Assembly (NCBI GenBank): GCA_016190625.1
Contig: JACPQF010000109.1
Coordinates: forward strand, 1 to 41,438
DNA from: Chloroflexota bacterium
GTDB taxonomy: Bacteria; Chloroflexota; Dehalococcoidia; JACPQF01
DNA length: 41,438 nt
Direction: 5' to 3'
Shown here: positions 16,566-24,707 of the stretch, in pieces
Layout: every line of letters starts with the position of its first letter
Numbering within the stretch: the first letter of the stretch is position 1
The notes under the pieces: generated by a model
Database searches by the model: none
Told to the model about the DNA's origin: nothing
Seen by the model: only the letters and a program-made list of their open reading frames with translations
Program-made: the position numbers and the translations under genes

Positions 16566-17884
16566 GATGGGAGGCTGACGGCAGTGGTGGCCGAGACCAT
16601 AGTTGAAGCCGGCGCTTTCCCGGGCGGGTCGCCCGGCATCGCCAGGTGCATGTTCGGCCCCTACGACGTGCCCAACGGGCAGATCGACTTCTATGCGGTA
16701 GTATCAAACAAGCCGAAGTCCGGCGGCTTTCGCGCCCCAGGCTCGACGCAGGCAACCTTCGCACAAGAGATGGTGATCGACGAGATCTGCGCGAGGACCG
16801 GCATGGAGCCGATGGAGTTCCGATTGAAAAACGCGGCCAAAGCGGGCACAAGGAGTCTGCCCGGCCCGGTGTTCGGCAAGATCGGCTTTGTAGAAACCAT
16901 GGAGGCAGCTTTGGCGCACGAGCACTATCGGGCGCCGCTAGGCGGCCCGAACCGGGGACGTGGCGTGGCCGTGGGCCACTGGCCGAACCACGGGGGAGCG
17001 TCGAGTTGCAACCTAAGCGTGAACGGAGACGGGACGGTCTCCCTGGCAACTGGTTCTGTCGACCTGTCCGGTACCCGGCTGACATTAGCCATGGAAGTTG
17101 CCGAGACCTTGGGCATCGACCTGAATGATGTACACTGCGATGTGGCCGACACCAGCTCGGTTGGCTACACCTACCTCGCCGGCGGTAGCCGCACCGTGTT
17201 CGCCACCGGCATCGCGGCGATACAGGCTGCCCAGGAGGCGATTTGCCGGATGAAGGCCCGGGCGGCCCTTGTTTGGCAGGTCGCCGCCGAGACGGTAACC
17301 TATGCCGACGGCGTGTTCACGAGCGCCGACCCTGCCTCAGGAGCGATCAAGCGACTCACCTTCAAAGAGGTAGCCGCCAAGCTGGCCACGACCGGCGGGC
17401 CTATCTCCGTTTCGTCGACCGTCATTCCCCAGGGTGTAGGCCCGACCGTGGGGGCGCATATCGTCGACGTCGAGTGGACCCGGAGACGGGCAAGGTTCAG
17501 ATTCTGCGCTACACGGCGATTCAGGATGCCGGCAAGGCCATCCATCCGAGCCTGGTGGAGAGCCAGATGCACGGCGGCGTAGCGCAGGGGGTCGGCTTCG
17601 CGTTGTGGGAAGGATACCAGTACGACGAGCGGGGCAGACTGCTGAACACGACCTTGCTCGACTGTAAGATGCCCACCGCCTACGACCTACCGCTGATCGA
17701 GACCGTGATGGTCGAAGTGCCAAATCCCGGACATCCTTTCGGCGTGCGCGGCGTGGGTGAGATACCCTTCGTGGTTCCGCCTGCTGCCCTGGCCCTGGCC
17801 ATCCACCGGGCCACCGGCGTGCGGCTGCGAGAGCTACCGATGACGCCAGCCCGGATTCTGCAGGGGATGGGGGCTATCTCTTGA
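16566..17884 (+). pseudogene. Truncated, frameshifted xanthine-dehydrogenase-type molybdopterin subunit
   Basis: Homology starts abruptly with DGRLTAVVAETIVEAGAFPGG and continues through KPKSGGFRAPGSTQATFAQE (moco-binding), the GVAVGHW segment, and GYTYLAGGSRTVFATG. At about 17474 the frame changes: one frame reads HIVDVEWTRRR, the other continues VDPETGKVQILRYTAIQDAG, GGVAQGVGFALWEGYQYD and FGVRGVGEIPFVVPPAALA. One inserted G (GAGGTGGACCC) would restore a continuous frame. The first 300-400 residues of a normal 760-aa subunit are missing. The last segment keeps the catalytic-Glu motif GVGE. Loss of the N-terminus makes it inactive regardless of whether the frameshift is real. It is followed by an XdhC-like gene, confirming the family. 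Confidence 0.88.
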
Positions 17885-18046
17885 TGATACCGGGCCGCTA
17901 TTGTCGGGTCTGGTGTTGCCGCCCAGCATCTGCTGGCCGCAAGCTTGTCCTGCAGGCCGGTGGCGCGATCTACGGCAGCCACAGCTCCCGTCATCCTGCC
18001 TCGATGTCGCAGAGGACCGGCTCACTAATCAGAGGAGGACGTGAAG

Positions 18047-18358
18047 ATGCTTGACCTCTATCGAGAGATCGCCCGCCGGCGCGCTGCGGGCGAAACCGTC
18101 GCCCTGGCCACGGTGATCAAAGTTAGGGGATCAACCCCACGGGAGCCCGGGGCGAAAATGGTGGTCACAGCCGACGGGCGCATCTTCGGCACCATCGGCG
18201 GCGGCTGCGGCGAAGGCGAGGTCCGGCAGGCCGCCCTCGAGGTTATAAGTTCCCGCCAGCCGCGAATGGTGCACGTGGATCTTACCGCCGACACCGAATC
18301 GGTTACCGGCGCCATCTGCGGTGGCACCATGGAAGTCCTCGTCGAGCCCGTCGCCTAG
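18047..18358 (+). CDS. XdhC/CoxI-family N-terminal domain protein
   Basis: The 103-aa protein reads LATVIKVRGSTPREPGAKMVV, GRIFGTIGGGCGEGEV and GTMEVLVEPVA, the whole XdhC_CoxI domain. ATG at 18047 has GGAGGA eight bases upstream; the GTG at 18041 is too close to the site. XdhC-type proteins bind molybdopterin and insert the sulphurated cofactor into xanthine dehydrogenase-family enzymes. The separate C-terminal Rossmann domain is absent, as in many single-domain members. It follows the broken molybdenum subunit by 160 bases, so its original client is gone. It may serve enzymes elsewhere or be decaying. Confidence 0.88.
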   Translation: MLDLYREIARRRAAGETVALATVIKVRGSTPREPGAKMVVTADGRIFGTIGGGCGEGEVRQAALEVISSRQPRMVHVDLTADTESVTGAICGGTMEVLVEPVA

Positions 18359-18360
18359 CC

Positions 18361-19278
18361 CTACCGGTAGTGCCGGTTGAACTCTGAGGCATACCCCGTG
18401 CCGACACAGCCGGCGTTCTGCCGCAGCCATTCGCTCAGACGGGTAGGCGCGGTCGGCGTCCCCCCGGAAACCAGGAGGTTTGCCATCAATCCCCTGGCCT
18501 CATCGTCGGTCAATACCACGTCTCTGACGACATAGCCAATCAGTTTGGCAAAGGCGAGGGCGGGACCAGGCCAAAGGTGGATGATCTGCGGCCGTCTGCC
18601 AACCGCGGCGGCGATAAGTCTAACCAACTCATCGAAGGTGAACACCTCCGGCCCTACGGCATCGAAGACGAGGTTCTCCTTGGTCCGGGCAGCTTCGATG
18701 GCCAGGTCGGCAAGGTCTTCCACGTGAACCGGCTGGAGCCGGTACTGGCCAGATCTGGGCAGGACGAACAGAGGAAACCGGCGGAGAAGCCAGGCGATGT
18801 TGTTGATGAGAATGCTCTCCAAGCCGAAGATAAGGGCCGGGCGGATGATGGCGTAGGAGAGGCCAGATTCCTCGATAGCCTGCTCCACTTGCCCTTTGCC
18901 GCGGAAGTAGGGGAGGGTCGAAGTGGCCCGGGCGTTGGTGATACTGACGTGCACGATTCGGCCAACTCCCGCCCTGTCGGCTGCCCTAATCAGGGTCTTC
19001 GTGTTGTCCACCGCACCCTCGTGGGTAACACGGCCATGGGCGAAGCGGATCCAGTAAGTGTTGAACAGGACGCTGGCCCCGCGCAGCCTCTCAGCCAGAT
19101 CGTCGGGCCGGTCGAAGTGGAAGGGAGCGACGGTCACCCTGTCGCCAAAAGGATTGGGGCGGTCCGGATGGCCGGTAAGGTTCAACACCCTGCCTCCCGC
19201 TGCCAGAAGCCGGCTGGTGATGTATTTGCCGGTAAAGCCAAAGGCGCCGGTAACCACGCTCAGCTCCGAACTACTCAC
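18361..19278 (-). CDS. NAD(P)-binding epimerase/NmrA-like protein (atypical SDR)
   Basis: The start is a GTG at 19278 with GGAGG eight bases upstream, giving SSSELSVVTGAFGFTGKYI, a Rossmann fold with the TGAFGFTG dinucleotide motif. The ORF-track start adds 74 residues that overlap the promoter. The protein is 305 aa and resembles complex I NDUFA9-like and NmrA-like atypical SDRs: segments VHVSITNA, YFRGKGQVEQAIEESGLSYAIIRPALIFG and PVHVEDLADLAIEA. It lacks a classical YxxxK triad, although YFRGK is in the right place. It may be a quinone- or sugar-related oxidoreductase or a regulator. A strong promoter and tandem operator lie upstream. Confidence 0.85.
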   Translation of the reverse strand: MSSSELSVVTGAFGFTGKYITSRLLAAGGRVLNLTGHPDRPNPFGDRVTVAPFHFDRPDDLAERLRGASVLFNTYWIRFAHGRVTHEGAVDNTKTLIRAADRAGVGRIVHVSITNARATSTLPYFRGKGQVEQAIEESGLSYAIIRPALIFGLESILINNIAWLLRRFPLFVLPRSGQYRLQPVHVEDLADLAIEAARTKENLVFDAVGPEVFTFDELVRLIAAAVGRRPQIIHLWPGPALAFAKLIGYVVRDVVLTDDEARGLMANLLVSGGTPTAPTRLSEWLRQNAGCVGTGYASEFNRHYR

Positions 19279-19354
19279 GTTCGCACCTCCCCGACCTTCA
19301 AGGTCGCTCCCGCATGTTTTGTATCGTACGCAACGTTCGATATGTTCTAAACGT

Positions 19355-19383
19355 AGTATACAGCATTCGGGGTGCAAGTGCAA
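19355..19383 (-). promoter_or_regulatory. Sigma-70-type promoter of the epimerase-like gene
   Basis: On the minus strand TTGCAC and TATACT are separated by exactly 17 bases, near consensus. Transcription would start near 19347, about 70 bases before the GTG at 19278. The direction and spacing support the shortened start chosen for the gene. Confidence 0.75.
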
Positions 19384-19422
19384 TGGTGTGATGCCGACTC
19401 CGGCAGGCCCGATCATGTCACC

Positions 19423-19455
19423 AGACCGACTCGGTCTCAGAGACCGAGTCGGTCT
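19423..19455. promoter_or_regulatory. Tandem 15-bp palindromic operator
   Basis: AGACCGACTCGGTCT and AGACCGAGTCGGTCT are separated by CAG; each is itself a palindrome around one central base, and the pair forms an overall inverted repeat. Centres are 18 bp apart. They lie about 40 bp upstream of the -35 box. This form suits a dimeric helix-turn-helix regulator such as a TetR-family protein binding as a pair of dimers, but the regulator is not in this window. Confidence 0.75.
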
Positions 19456-19533
19456 GAACGAGATCGATCGGCCGGATTTGGTAGAATCTGGCGAGTTCAA
19501 CTTGGCCCCGAGATTATCCGGCTGCCTGGCGTT

Positions 19534-20337
19534 TCACCACGGCAGAACGAACACGAAGCGGTCCTCTTTGCCAGCTTCGCTTTGCACCCGGATGTTGCCT
19601 CCGTGGGCGTCGATGATTCCTTTGGCGAGGAATAGGCCAATGCCCAAGCTCTTGGTACGCCTTTCCCGGTGAAAAGGGGAAAACGGCTCGAACACCAGAG
19701 GGAGTAACTCCGGAGGGATGCCGGGGCCCTGATAGGCAACGGTCACCCTAACGCCGCTGTCTTCAGGTGCGAGCGTGACAGTTGCCTGGCGTCCATCGGC
19801 GGAGGACCTGACAGCGTGCTCGATCAGGTGCCCGAGCGCTTGCGCCAGCCGGTTCGGGTCCCAGTTGCCGGCGAGCGGCCGTCTCTCGGCCTTGAGGACG
19901 GGGACGGGGTGCCCGCCTGTTGGTGGGATCCGCTCTATCGCCTTTTGGGCTAGAGCCACAATATCGGTGGGTTCCCTCTCCATCTCGAGCTTCCCCATTT
20001 CGATGAGCGACAGGTCTGCCAGATCGTCCACCATCTGGTTCAAGCGTCTGGCCTCTCTGGAGATCACCTGGATATGCCGGGGATCACAGGGCTTCCCCTG
20101 AGCCAGGGCTCGCTCTACGAGCTGGGAGAAGCCCAGGAGGGAGGTTAGAGGCCCGCGGAAGTCGTGGACCGTCGTGGCAATGAGCTGATTCCGACGCTGC
20201 TCCACCTCCGCCAGCCGCTCCTCGCAGCTTCGCCGCGCCTTGGTCCCTGAAGGCTTCCGGGCGCGCTTTCCGGCCGAATCCTCAGGGAGTTTCCCGCTCC
20301 CGAATGGGAGCGATCTGTCTTCCTGATTCTCATTCAT
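19534..20337 (-). CDS. Sensor histidine kinase (HisKA + HATPase), no input domain
   Basis: The start at 20337 is chosen because GGGGGGAGG lies seven bases upstream and the longer ORF would overlap the promoter and start of surE. The 267-aa protein has a charged N-terminus, a coiled-coil-like helix (EERLAEVEQRRNQLIA), the H-box TTVHDFRGPLTSLLGFSQLV with His followed by Asp, and a HATPase domain ending in GIGLFLAKGIIDAHGGNI. The N box is weakly conserved (ALGHLIEHAVRSS), so ATP binding may be reduced. No sensor domain or membrane segment is seen. It is divergent from surE and upstream of the epimerase-like gene, with no response regulator nearby. Confidence 0.85.
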   Translation of the reverse strand: MNENQEDRSLPFGSGKLPEDSAGKRARKPSGTKARRSCEERLAEVEQRRNQLIATTVHDFRGPLTSLLGFSQLVERALAQGKPCDPRHIQVISREARRLNQMVDDLADLSLIEMGKLEMEREPTDIVALAQKAIERIPPTGGHPVPVLKAERRPLAGNWDPNRLAQALGHLIEHAVRSSADGRQATVTLAPEDSGVRVTVAYQGPGIPPELLPLVFEPFSPFHRERRTKSLGIGLFLAKGIIDAHGGNIRVQSEAGKEDRFVFVLPW

Positions 20338-20456
20338 TGGCAGGCCTCCCCCCAGACCACCAGCAACCGCCGTGCCAGCGTGAGGGGCGGGCGAAAAGGG
20401 GAGTGCGACTCGCCTTTCCGCGTTGCATGCGAGCCATAGCCGCGTGAGGCTTAAGT

Positions 20457-20485
20457 TTGACTTCCCGTCGACTTCAAGGTATCCT
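20457..20485 (+). promoter_or_regulatory. Sigma-70-type promoter of surE
   Basis: TTGACT and TATCCT are separated by exactly 17 bases. The predicted start of transcription is near 20492, which excludes all upstream start codons in the surE frame and leaves CTG at 20522 as the probable initiation codon. Confidence 0.75.
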
Positions 20486-20521
20486 AATAGGGGAACAACA
20501 CATCGTGATGAGGAGAGCATC

Positions 20522-21307
20522 CTGAGGATTCTGGTCACCAACGACGATGGCGTATACGGTGACGGTTTGTGGCAGCTGGTGGGCGAGCTCGGCAAGGCCG
20601 CCGAAATCGTCGTTGTCGCTCCTGATAGAGAACAAAGCGGCGTCGGCACGGCAGTTACTCTCCATCGTCCCCTACGAGTACGCGAACTCAAGCTCTGGCC
20701 CTCGGCGCTCTGCTACGCCACCGATGGTACCCCTGCCGATTGCGTCATTCTCGGTCTGGGTGGCCTATGCGAAGCGAAGGTCGACATGATCTTCTCCGGC
20801 ATCAACGAGGGCGCCAACCTGGGTAACGACATCTTGATCTCCGGCACGGTCGGCGCCGCTCTTCAAGGTTACTTCTACGGCATCCCCTCGGTTGCCATTT
20901 CCGTGGGATCTTTGGAGAAGCCAAGCTTTGCCGTCGCCTCGGCGCTGGCCGCGGCGCTGGTAGAACGATACAAGCAAGGGCAATTGGCCGGCGGCCTCCT
21001 TCTCAACGTCAACGTGCCCAGCTTGCCATTCAAGGACATTCAGGGTATCGAGGTTACCTACCTTGCCGGGCGCAGCTACGTGGATGTGGTAAAAGAGGAA
21101 AAAGACCAGCGGGGACGATCCCTCCACTGGATAACCCGCGGGACCCCGGAATGGGCGGCCGAACAGGGCACGGATATCTGGGCTATGCGGCAAAACAAGA
21201 TTTCCATCACTCCCCTGCAAAGCAACCTGGCGGCTGGCGATAGGATAGGCGAGCTTCGCGACCTCTGTCCAGATCTCCTGGCCAACCTAAGGACTACCGG
21301 TTGCTAG
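20522..21307 (+). CDS. surE: 5'/3'-nucleotidase SurE, apparent CTG start
   Basis: SurE is a metal-dependent nucleotidase acting on nucleoside monophosphates and short polyphosphates. The N-terminus (L/M)RILVTNDDGVYGDGL carries the metal-binding DD pair; later motifs are VVAPDREQSGVG, TDGTPADCVILG and FSGINEGANLGNDILISGTVGAALQG, all intact. At 261 aa it is full length. Family members normally begin MRILVTNDDG; here that position is CTG at 20522, preceded by AGGAG six bases upstream. There is no in-frame ATG, GTG or TTG between the promoter and this codon. The ORF-track start (20423) precedes the -35 box. The gene is divergent from a histidine kinase and followed by the exopolysaccharide operon. 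Confidence 0.94.
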   Translation: MRILVTNDDGVYGDGLWQLVGELGKAAEIVVVAPDREQSGVGTAVTLHRPLRVRELKLWPSALCYATDGTPADCVILGLGGLCEAKVDMIFSGINEGANLGNDILISGTVGAALQGYFYGIPSVAISVGSLEKPSFAVASALAAALVERYKQGQLAGGLLLNVNVPSLPFKDIQGIEVTYLAGRSYVDVVKEEKDQRGRSLHWITRGTPEWAAEQGTDIWAMRQNKISITPLQSNLAAGDRIGELRDLCPDLLANLRTTGC

Positions 21308-21464
21308 ACCCTGGGGGTTTTCGTCAGAGAGCTTCCAAACTTTGTTGCCTGCGTTGCCTTTTTTCCTATTTACTTTTCCTCCTGAGCGTGATAAACTTGC
21401 CCACCGTTGGGGTTGCTCGATAATGCCACTCGTTATGAAGAAAGAAGGCATACTCCGGAACGTC

Positions 21465-21493
21465 TTGACAGGTTAGGGCAGGTTTGGTACTAT
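21465..21493 (+). promoter_or_regulatory. Near-consensus sigma-70 promoter of the exopolysaccharide operon
   Basis: TTGACA (perfect -35) and TACTAT are separated by exactly 17 bases. Transcription would begin near 21500, leaving a leader of about 175 bases before the TTG start of the first gene. Confidence 0.8.
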
Positions 21494-21581
21494 TGGGCCG
21501 GCTTCAGGATGATTCCTTGCCCGGCTTGCGCAGACGCCAGGAGCCCCGACGGATTTCACCCATAGATTTCGGAATTCACTG

Positions 21582-21611
21582 GCCGGGCACCAGAAGCGCC
21601 CGGCACTGTTT
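21582..21611 (+). terminator. Terminator-like hairpin in the exopolysaccharide operon leader
   Basis: GCCGGGC and GCCCGGC form a seven-base GC stem around a nine-base loop, followed by ACTGTTTT. The T run is short, so it would be a weak terminator or pause site, which suits control by the NusG-like protein encoded in the same operon. Confidence 0.5.
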
Positions 21612-21675
21612 TGACTTCTGGGCGGCGAGTCGCTCAGGCTCTTGAGCGTCGTCGTCATGGCGAAAGGAGCTGTCC

Positions 21676-23364
21676 TTGGAACTCCGGCAGTACGTGAATA
21701 TCCTCAAGAACTGGCTATGGCTGATTATTCTTAGCGTGGTGCTCTGCGGTTCGGTTAGCTACGTGGTGAGCCAGAGGCTGCCCAAGATTTATGAGGCATC
21801 CACCACCCTGATCGTGGGCACGGTGACCACCAGCGCCAATCCAGACTACTCCACCATTCTCGCCAGCCAGATGCTGGCCAAGACCTACGGCAAACTGCTG
21901 ACTTCGCGCCCCATTCTGGATGGCGCTATAGAGAGCCTCCATCTCCCGAACCCACCCAGTGCCGACACGGTGGAGAAGATGGTCACCGTGGAGAACGTGC
22001 GCGACACTCAGTTGATGGTTCTTCGCGTCCGGGGCCAGGACCCCGAGCTGATTACCCGCCTTGCCGACAGCATTGCCGCCGAGCTGATCCAGCAGAGCCC
22101 GGCTGCGCCGAAAGGGGCGCTCGGCTCCGTCATGACTTTCGTGCAAAAACAGATGGCCGACCTCGAATCCGAGACGTCGTCACTCCAAACGCAGATCAAA
22201 CAGATCAAGGACAAGCAGGCCGCCGATCCATCGGGACCGTCTGCCACGGCCACGGCCGGTGAGCTACAGTCGCTGGAGAGCAAGCTTCGCTCGGCGCAGG
22301 ACCGGTACAATACGCTTCTCCCCGTTCGGGCGGGCATGAACAGCAACTACGTCAGCGTGATCGAAAAGGCCGAAAAGCCTTCGTTCCCCGTCAGCCCGAA
22401 GGTTACACAGAATGTTCTCCTCGCCGCTATTCTCGGAGTGCTTCTGGCGATAGGCGTTGCCTTCCTTATCGAGTACATGGACGATACCGCCAAGTCGCCA
22501 GACCTGATCAGCCAGACCATGGACGTGCCCACGCTGGGTCTGGTGAGCCGGATTCCCCACCAAGAATACGCACAGGGTCTCATAACTCTGCGGGCGCCCA
22601 AATCGCCGGCGACGGAGGGCTTCCGGGCCCTACGCACCAGCATTCAATTTTCCAGCCCCGACAAGCCCCTTAAATCGCTATTAATCACCAGCGCCGACCC
22701 CGGAGACGGCAAGACGACCACGATGGGGAATTTGGCTGTCAGCATGGCTCAGGCAGGCCTGAAAGTGATTGCCATCGACACCGACTTGCGACGGCCGGCC
22801 CTCCACAAGCTATATGGCCTGTCAAACACGGTTGGGTTGACCAGCCTCTTGTCCGGGCAGGTCACCGAGGTGGCCGATGTGATCAAGCCAACGGAAGAGC
22901 CGAACCTGCGTGTCGTGACGAGCGGTCCGCCCCCGCCTAATCCTTCGGAGCTGTTGGGTTCCCAGCGGCTGCAGGGCATTGTCAGTCGCCTGCAGAATGA
23001 GGCCGATCTGCTCATCTTCGATAGCCCGCCAGCCCTAGTCGTCACCGATTCCGTTCTTATGTCGACCAAAGTGGACGGAGTCGTGGTAGTGGTGGACAGC
23101 GGACGCACGCGAATGGGATCTCTCAAACAGGCAATCGATAGCGTGCGCAACGTGGGAGGAACGGTTATCGGCGTGATTATGAACAAGATCGGGCCAGAAG
23201 ATGGGCGCTACTACTATTACCACTACTACCGCTATTACCACTACTCATCTGAAGGCAGCTCGGGAACCGGGACCAACGGCCACTCCCGCTGGTTTGGCAG
23301 GCTGTTCAACGGGAAGTCCAAGCATAGGGTTGAGAAAACCGAGACCACCGCCCGAGCGGAGTAG
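21676..23364 (+). CDS. Fused Wzz chain-length regulator / BY-kinase (Wzc-like)
   Basis: The 562-aa protein starts at TTG behind AAGGAG. A Wzz domain (residues 1-265) has two membrane segments (WLWLIILSVVLCGSVSYVV and VLLAAILGVLLAIGVAFLIEY) enclosing an extracytoplasmic coiled coil (about 155-215). The cytoplasmic bacterial tyrosine kinase domain has Walker A SADPGDGKTTT (about 339-349), Walker A' AIDTDLRRPA, and Walker B LLIFDSPPALVVTD. The C-terminus carries a Tyr cluster, YYYYHYYRYYHY, at about 512-523: nine Tyr in twelve residues, the autophosphorylation tail. It controls polysaccharide chain length and export by cycles of autophosphorylation. The same operon also encodes the split form of this protein (CpsC- and CpsD-like). 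Confidence 0.95.
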   Translation: MELRQYVNILKNWLWLIILSVVLCGSVSYVVSQRLPKIYEASTTLIVGTVTTSANPDYSTILASQMLAKTYGKLLTSRPILDGAIESLHLPNPPSADTVEKMVTVENVRDTQLMVLRVRGQDPELITRLADSIAAELIQQSPAAPKGALGSVMTFVQKQMADLESETSSLQTQIKQIKDKQAADPSGPSATATAGELQSLESKLRSAQDRYNTLLPVRAGMNSNYVSVIEKAEKPSFPVSPKVTQNVLLAAILGVLLAIGVAFLIEYMDDTAKSPDLISQTMDVPTLGLVSRIPHQEYAQGLITLRAPKSPATEGFRALRTSIQFSSPDKPLKSLLITSADPGDGKTTTMGNLAVSMAQAGLKVIAIDTDLRRPALHKLYGLSNTVGLTSLLSGQVTEVADVIKPTEEPNLRVVTSGPPPPNPSELLGSQRLQGIVSRLQNEADLLIFDSPPALVVTDSVLMSTKVDGVVVVVDSGRTRMGSLKQAIDSVRNVGGTVIGVIMNKIGPEDGRYYYYHYYRYYHYSSEGSSGTGTNGHSRWFGRLFNGKSKHRVEKTETTARAE

Positions 23365-23401
23365 GAGCACAACAAATCCACAGGGGGTTGTATTGGAGAG
23401 C

Positions 23402-23962
23402 ATGAAGGAGCGGCTTGCGGATTCAGGCAACGAAGTCAAGTATCAGCGCCAGTGGTACGTCCTGAAGACGAAGCCTCATGTCGAACGACAGGTATCCCAT
23501 ATCCTCGAGGCGCGCGGACTCGCCGCCTACCTTCCCTTGCTCAACCGGCGGCATATTCCCGAGCCGCTGTTTCCTGGCTACCTGTTCTTGAAGATCGATT
23601 GCAATACGGACGAGTACCTGCGCAGCCGGTCTGCTCCCGGCGTTAGTTACTTCTTGAGCGCCGCCGGCGCTCCCATACCGGTTATGGATGGACTGGTCGA
23701 CGAGATCAAACGCCGAACGGACAAGGAGAACAACCTTGGCCCGGCCGCTCGCTTTTCTCCCGGCGACCGGGTTCTGGTTACCGCCGGTCCTTTTCGCGGT
23801 GTGGAAGCCATCTTCGACCGGGCTCTGTCCTCTCAGGGACGTTGCCTCATTCTCCTGCGGATTCTGGGCCATCTGGCCAACGTTCAGGTCGACGCCGAGC
23901 ACGTAGCCAAGATCACCCCGCTAGCGCCGCGGGTTAGGGAAGACAAAGCTCGTCCTGTTTGA
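23402..23962 (+). CDS. NusG-family antiterminator (RfaH/LoaP/UpxY-like)
   Basis: An NGN domain (WYVLKTKPHVERQVSHILEARG, AYLPLLNRR, LFPGYLFLKID) is followed by a KOW domain (FSPGDRVLVTAGPFRGVEAIFDRAL and LLRILGHLANVQVDAEHV). At about 187 aa it has the length of specialised NusG paralogs. ATG at 23402 or TTG at 23393 may be the start; the track start at 23201 runs inside the kinase gene. RfaH and LoaP let RNA polymerase read through terminators in long polysaccharide operons. Its position between two BY-kinase genes, with a hairpin-bearing leader upstream, suggests that it controls this locus. Its ribosome-binding site is not strong, so coupling to the kinase gene is possible. Confidence 0.92.
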   Translation: MKERLADSGNEVKYQRQWYVLKTKPHVERQVSHILEARGLAAYLPLLNRRHIPEPLFPGYLFLKIDCNTDEYLRSRSAPGVSYFLSAAGAPIPVMDGLVDEIKRRTDKENNLGPAARFSPGDRVLVTAGPFRGVEAIFDRALSSQGRCLILLRILGHLANVQVDAEHVAKITPLAPRVREDKARPV

Positions 23963-24016
23963 CATCCACGGCCAAAAGCGCTATTATTTGCCCCCGGAAA
24001 AGGCAGGGAGGCGTTA

Positions 24017-24694
24017 ATGCAGATCAGGGATTACTGGCTGGTTATTGCCAAGCGCTGGTGGATCTTCCTCTTGGTCGCCGCGGTGGCGGGCGCCAGCGCC
24101 TACGGATACAGCAAGCTACAGCAACCGATGTTCCGGTCTTCCGCGAAACTTTATGTCACCCCCGCTCGTCCTGACTATGGAGTGACTCTGGTCATCTCCA
24201 ACCTTATCAGGCAGTACGGCTTTCAGCTCAAGAGTGACAGGTTCGTCAACAAGATCATCGAACAACTCCATCTCGACCTGGCGCCCGGCGTCTTGCGGGG
24301 GCGAATCGCCGTGGCGTCCACCGCCGACAATTTCGCCATACAAGTCGACGTGGACGACCCCAACCCGGGCAATGCCCAGCGGATCGCCAAGGCCCTGGCG
24401 CAGGAGTTCGTCGACTGGCATCAGGTGCGCATGGCAGCGGTGGACGCGCGCGATAAGATTGACGTAGAAGTTCTGGATGACCCTGAGCCGGCCTTCCTGA
24501 GCAAGCCCAAGACTAGAGTAAACGTCACGGCCGCCCTTGTTCTCGGCCTCTTACTGGCAGGCATCATTGCCTTCGTCCTGGAGTACTTGGACGACACGAT
24601 AAAAAGCGCTGAAGATGTGGAGAGGTATGTAGCCCTTCCGGCCATCGGCAGTATTCCCACCATCACAATGGCCGAGTCCCGGCGGGCGAGGTGA
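24017..24694 (+). CDS. Wzz-family chain-length determinant (CpsC/YveK-like)
   Basis: The 225-aa protein has membrane segments at about 14-32 (WWIFLLVAAVAGASAYGY) and 172-192 (VTAALVLGLLLAGIIAFVLEYLDD) around an extracytoplasmic region. The ending LEYLDDTIKSAEDVERY is the classic Wzz C-terminal motif that precedes a kinase in fused forms. ATG follows GGGAGGCG. It pairs with the stand-alone BY-kinase encoded 13 bases downstream, acting as its membrane activator. Compared with the fused protein upstream, its periplasmic region is shorter. Confidence 0.93.
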   Translation: MQIRDYWLVIAKRWWIFLLVAAVAGASAYGYSKLQQPMFRSSAKLYVTPARPDYGVTLVISNLIRQYGFQLKSDRFVNKIIEQLHLDLAPGVLRGRIAVASTADNFAIQVDVDDPNPGNAQRIAKALAQEFVDWHQVRMAAVDARDKIDVEVLDDPEPAFLSKPKTRVNVTAALVLGLLLAGIIAFVLEYLDDTIKSAEDVERYVALPAIGSIPTITMAESRRAR

Positions 24695-24707
24695 GGAAGG
24701 ACACAGC

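Larger units (their letters stand above)
21308..21675 (+). other. Promoter and leader of the exopolysaccharide operon
   Basis: This non-coding stretch holds the promoter at 21465-21493 and a leader of about 175 bases with two hairpins: GCCGGGC/GCCCGGC (21582-21604) followed by CTGTTTT, and CGCTCA/TGAGCG (21631-21648). The first could act as an attenuator. No gene is recognised in it. Confidence 0.65.

Noticed and set aside
16514-16606. Short ORF with a strong GGAGGAGG site as the real start of the molybdenum subunit
   Set aside because: It is out of frame with the homologous region and stops after 30 residues; it may be a leftover start region joined by deletion.
18577-19350. 257-aa plus-strand ORF opposite the epimerase-like gene
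   Set aside because: It is the antisense of a recognised Rossmann-fold gene and has no family features; similar long antisense ORFs at 8893-9414, 12925-13404 and 16324-17085 were dropped for the same reason.
21500-21675. c-di-GMP riboswitch in the exopolysaccharide leader
   Set aside because: The conserved GEMM core sequence is not present; only simple hairpins are visible.
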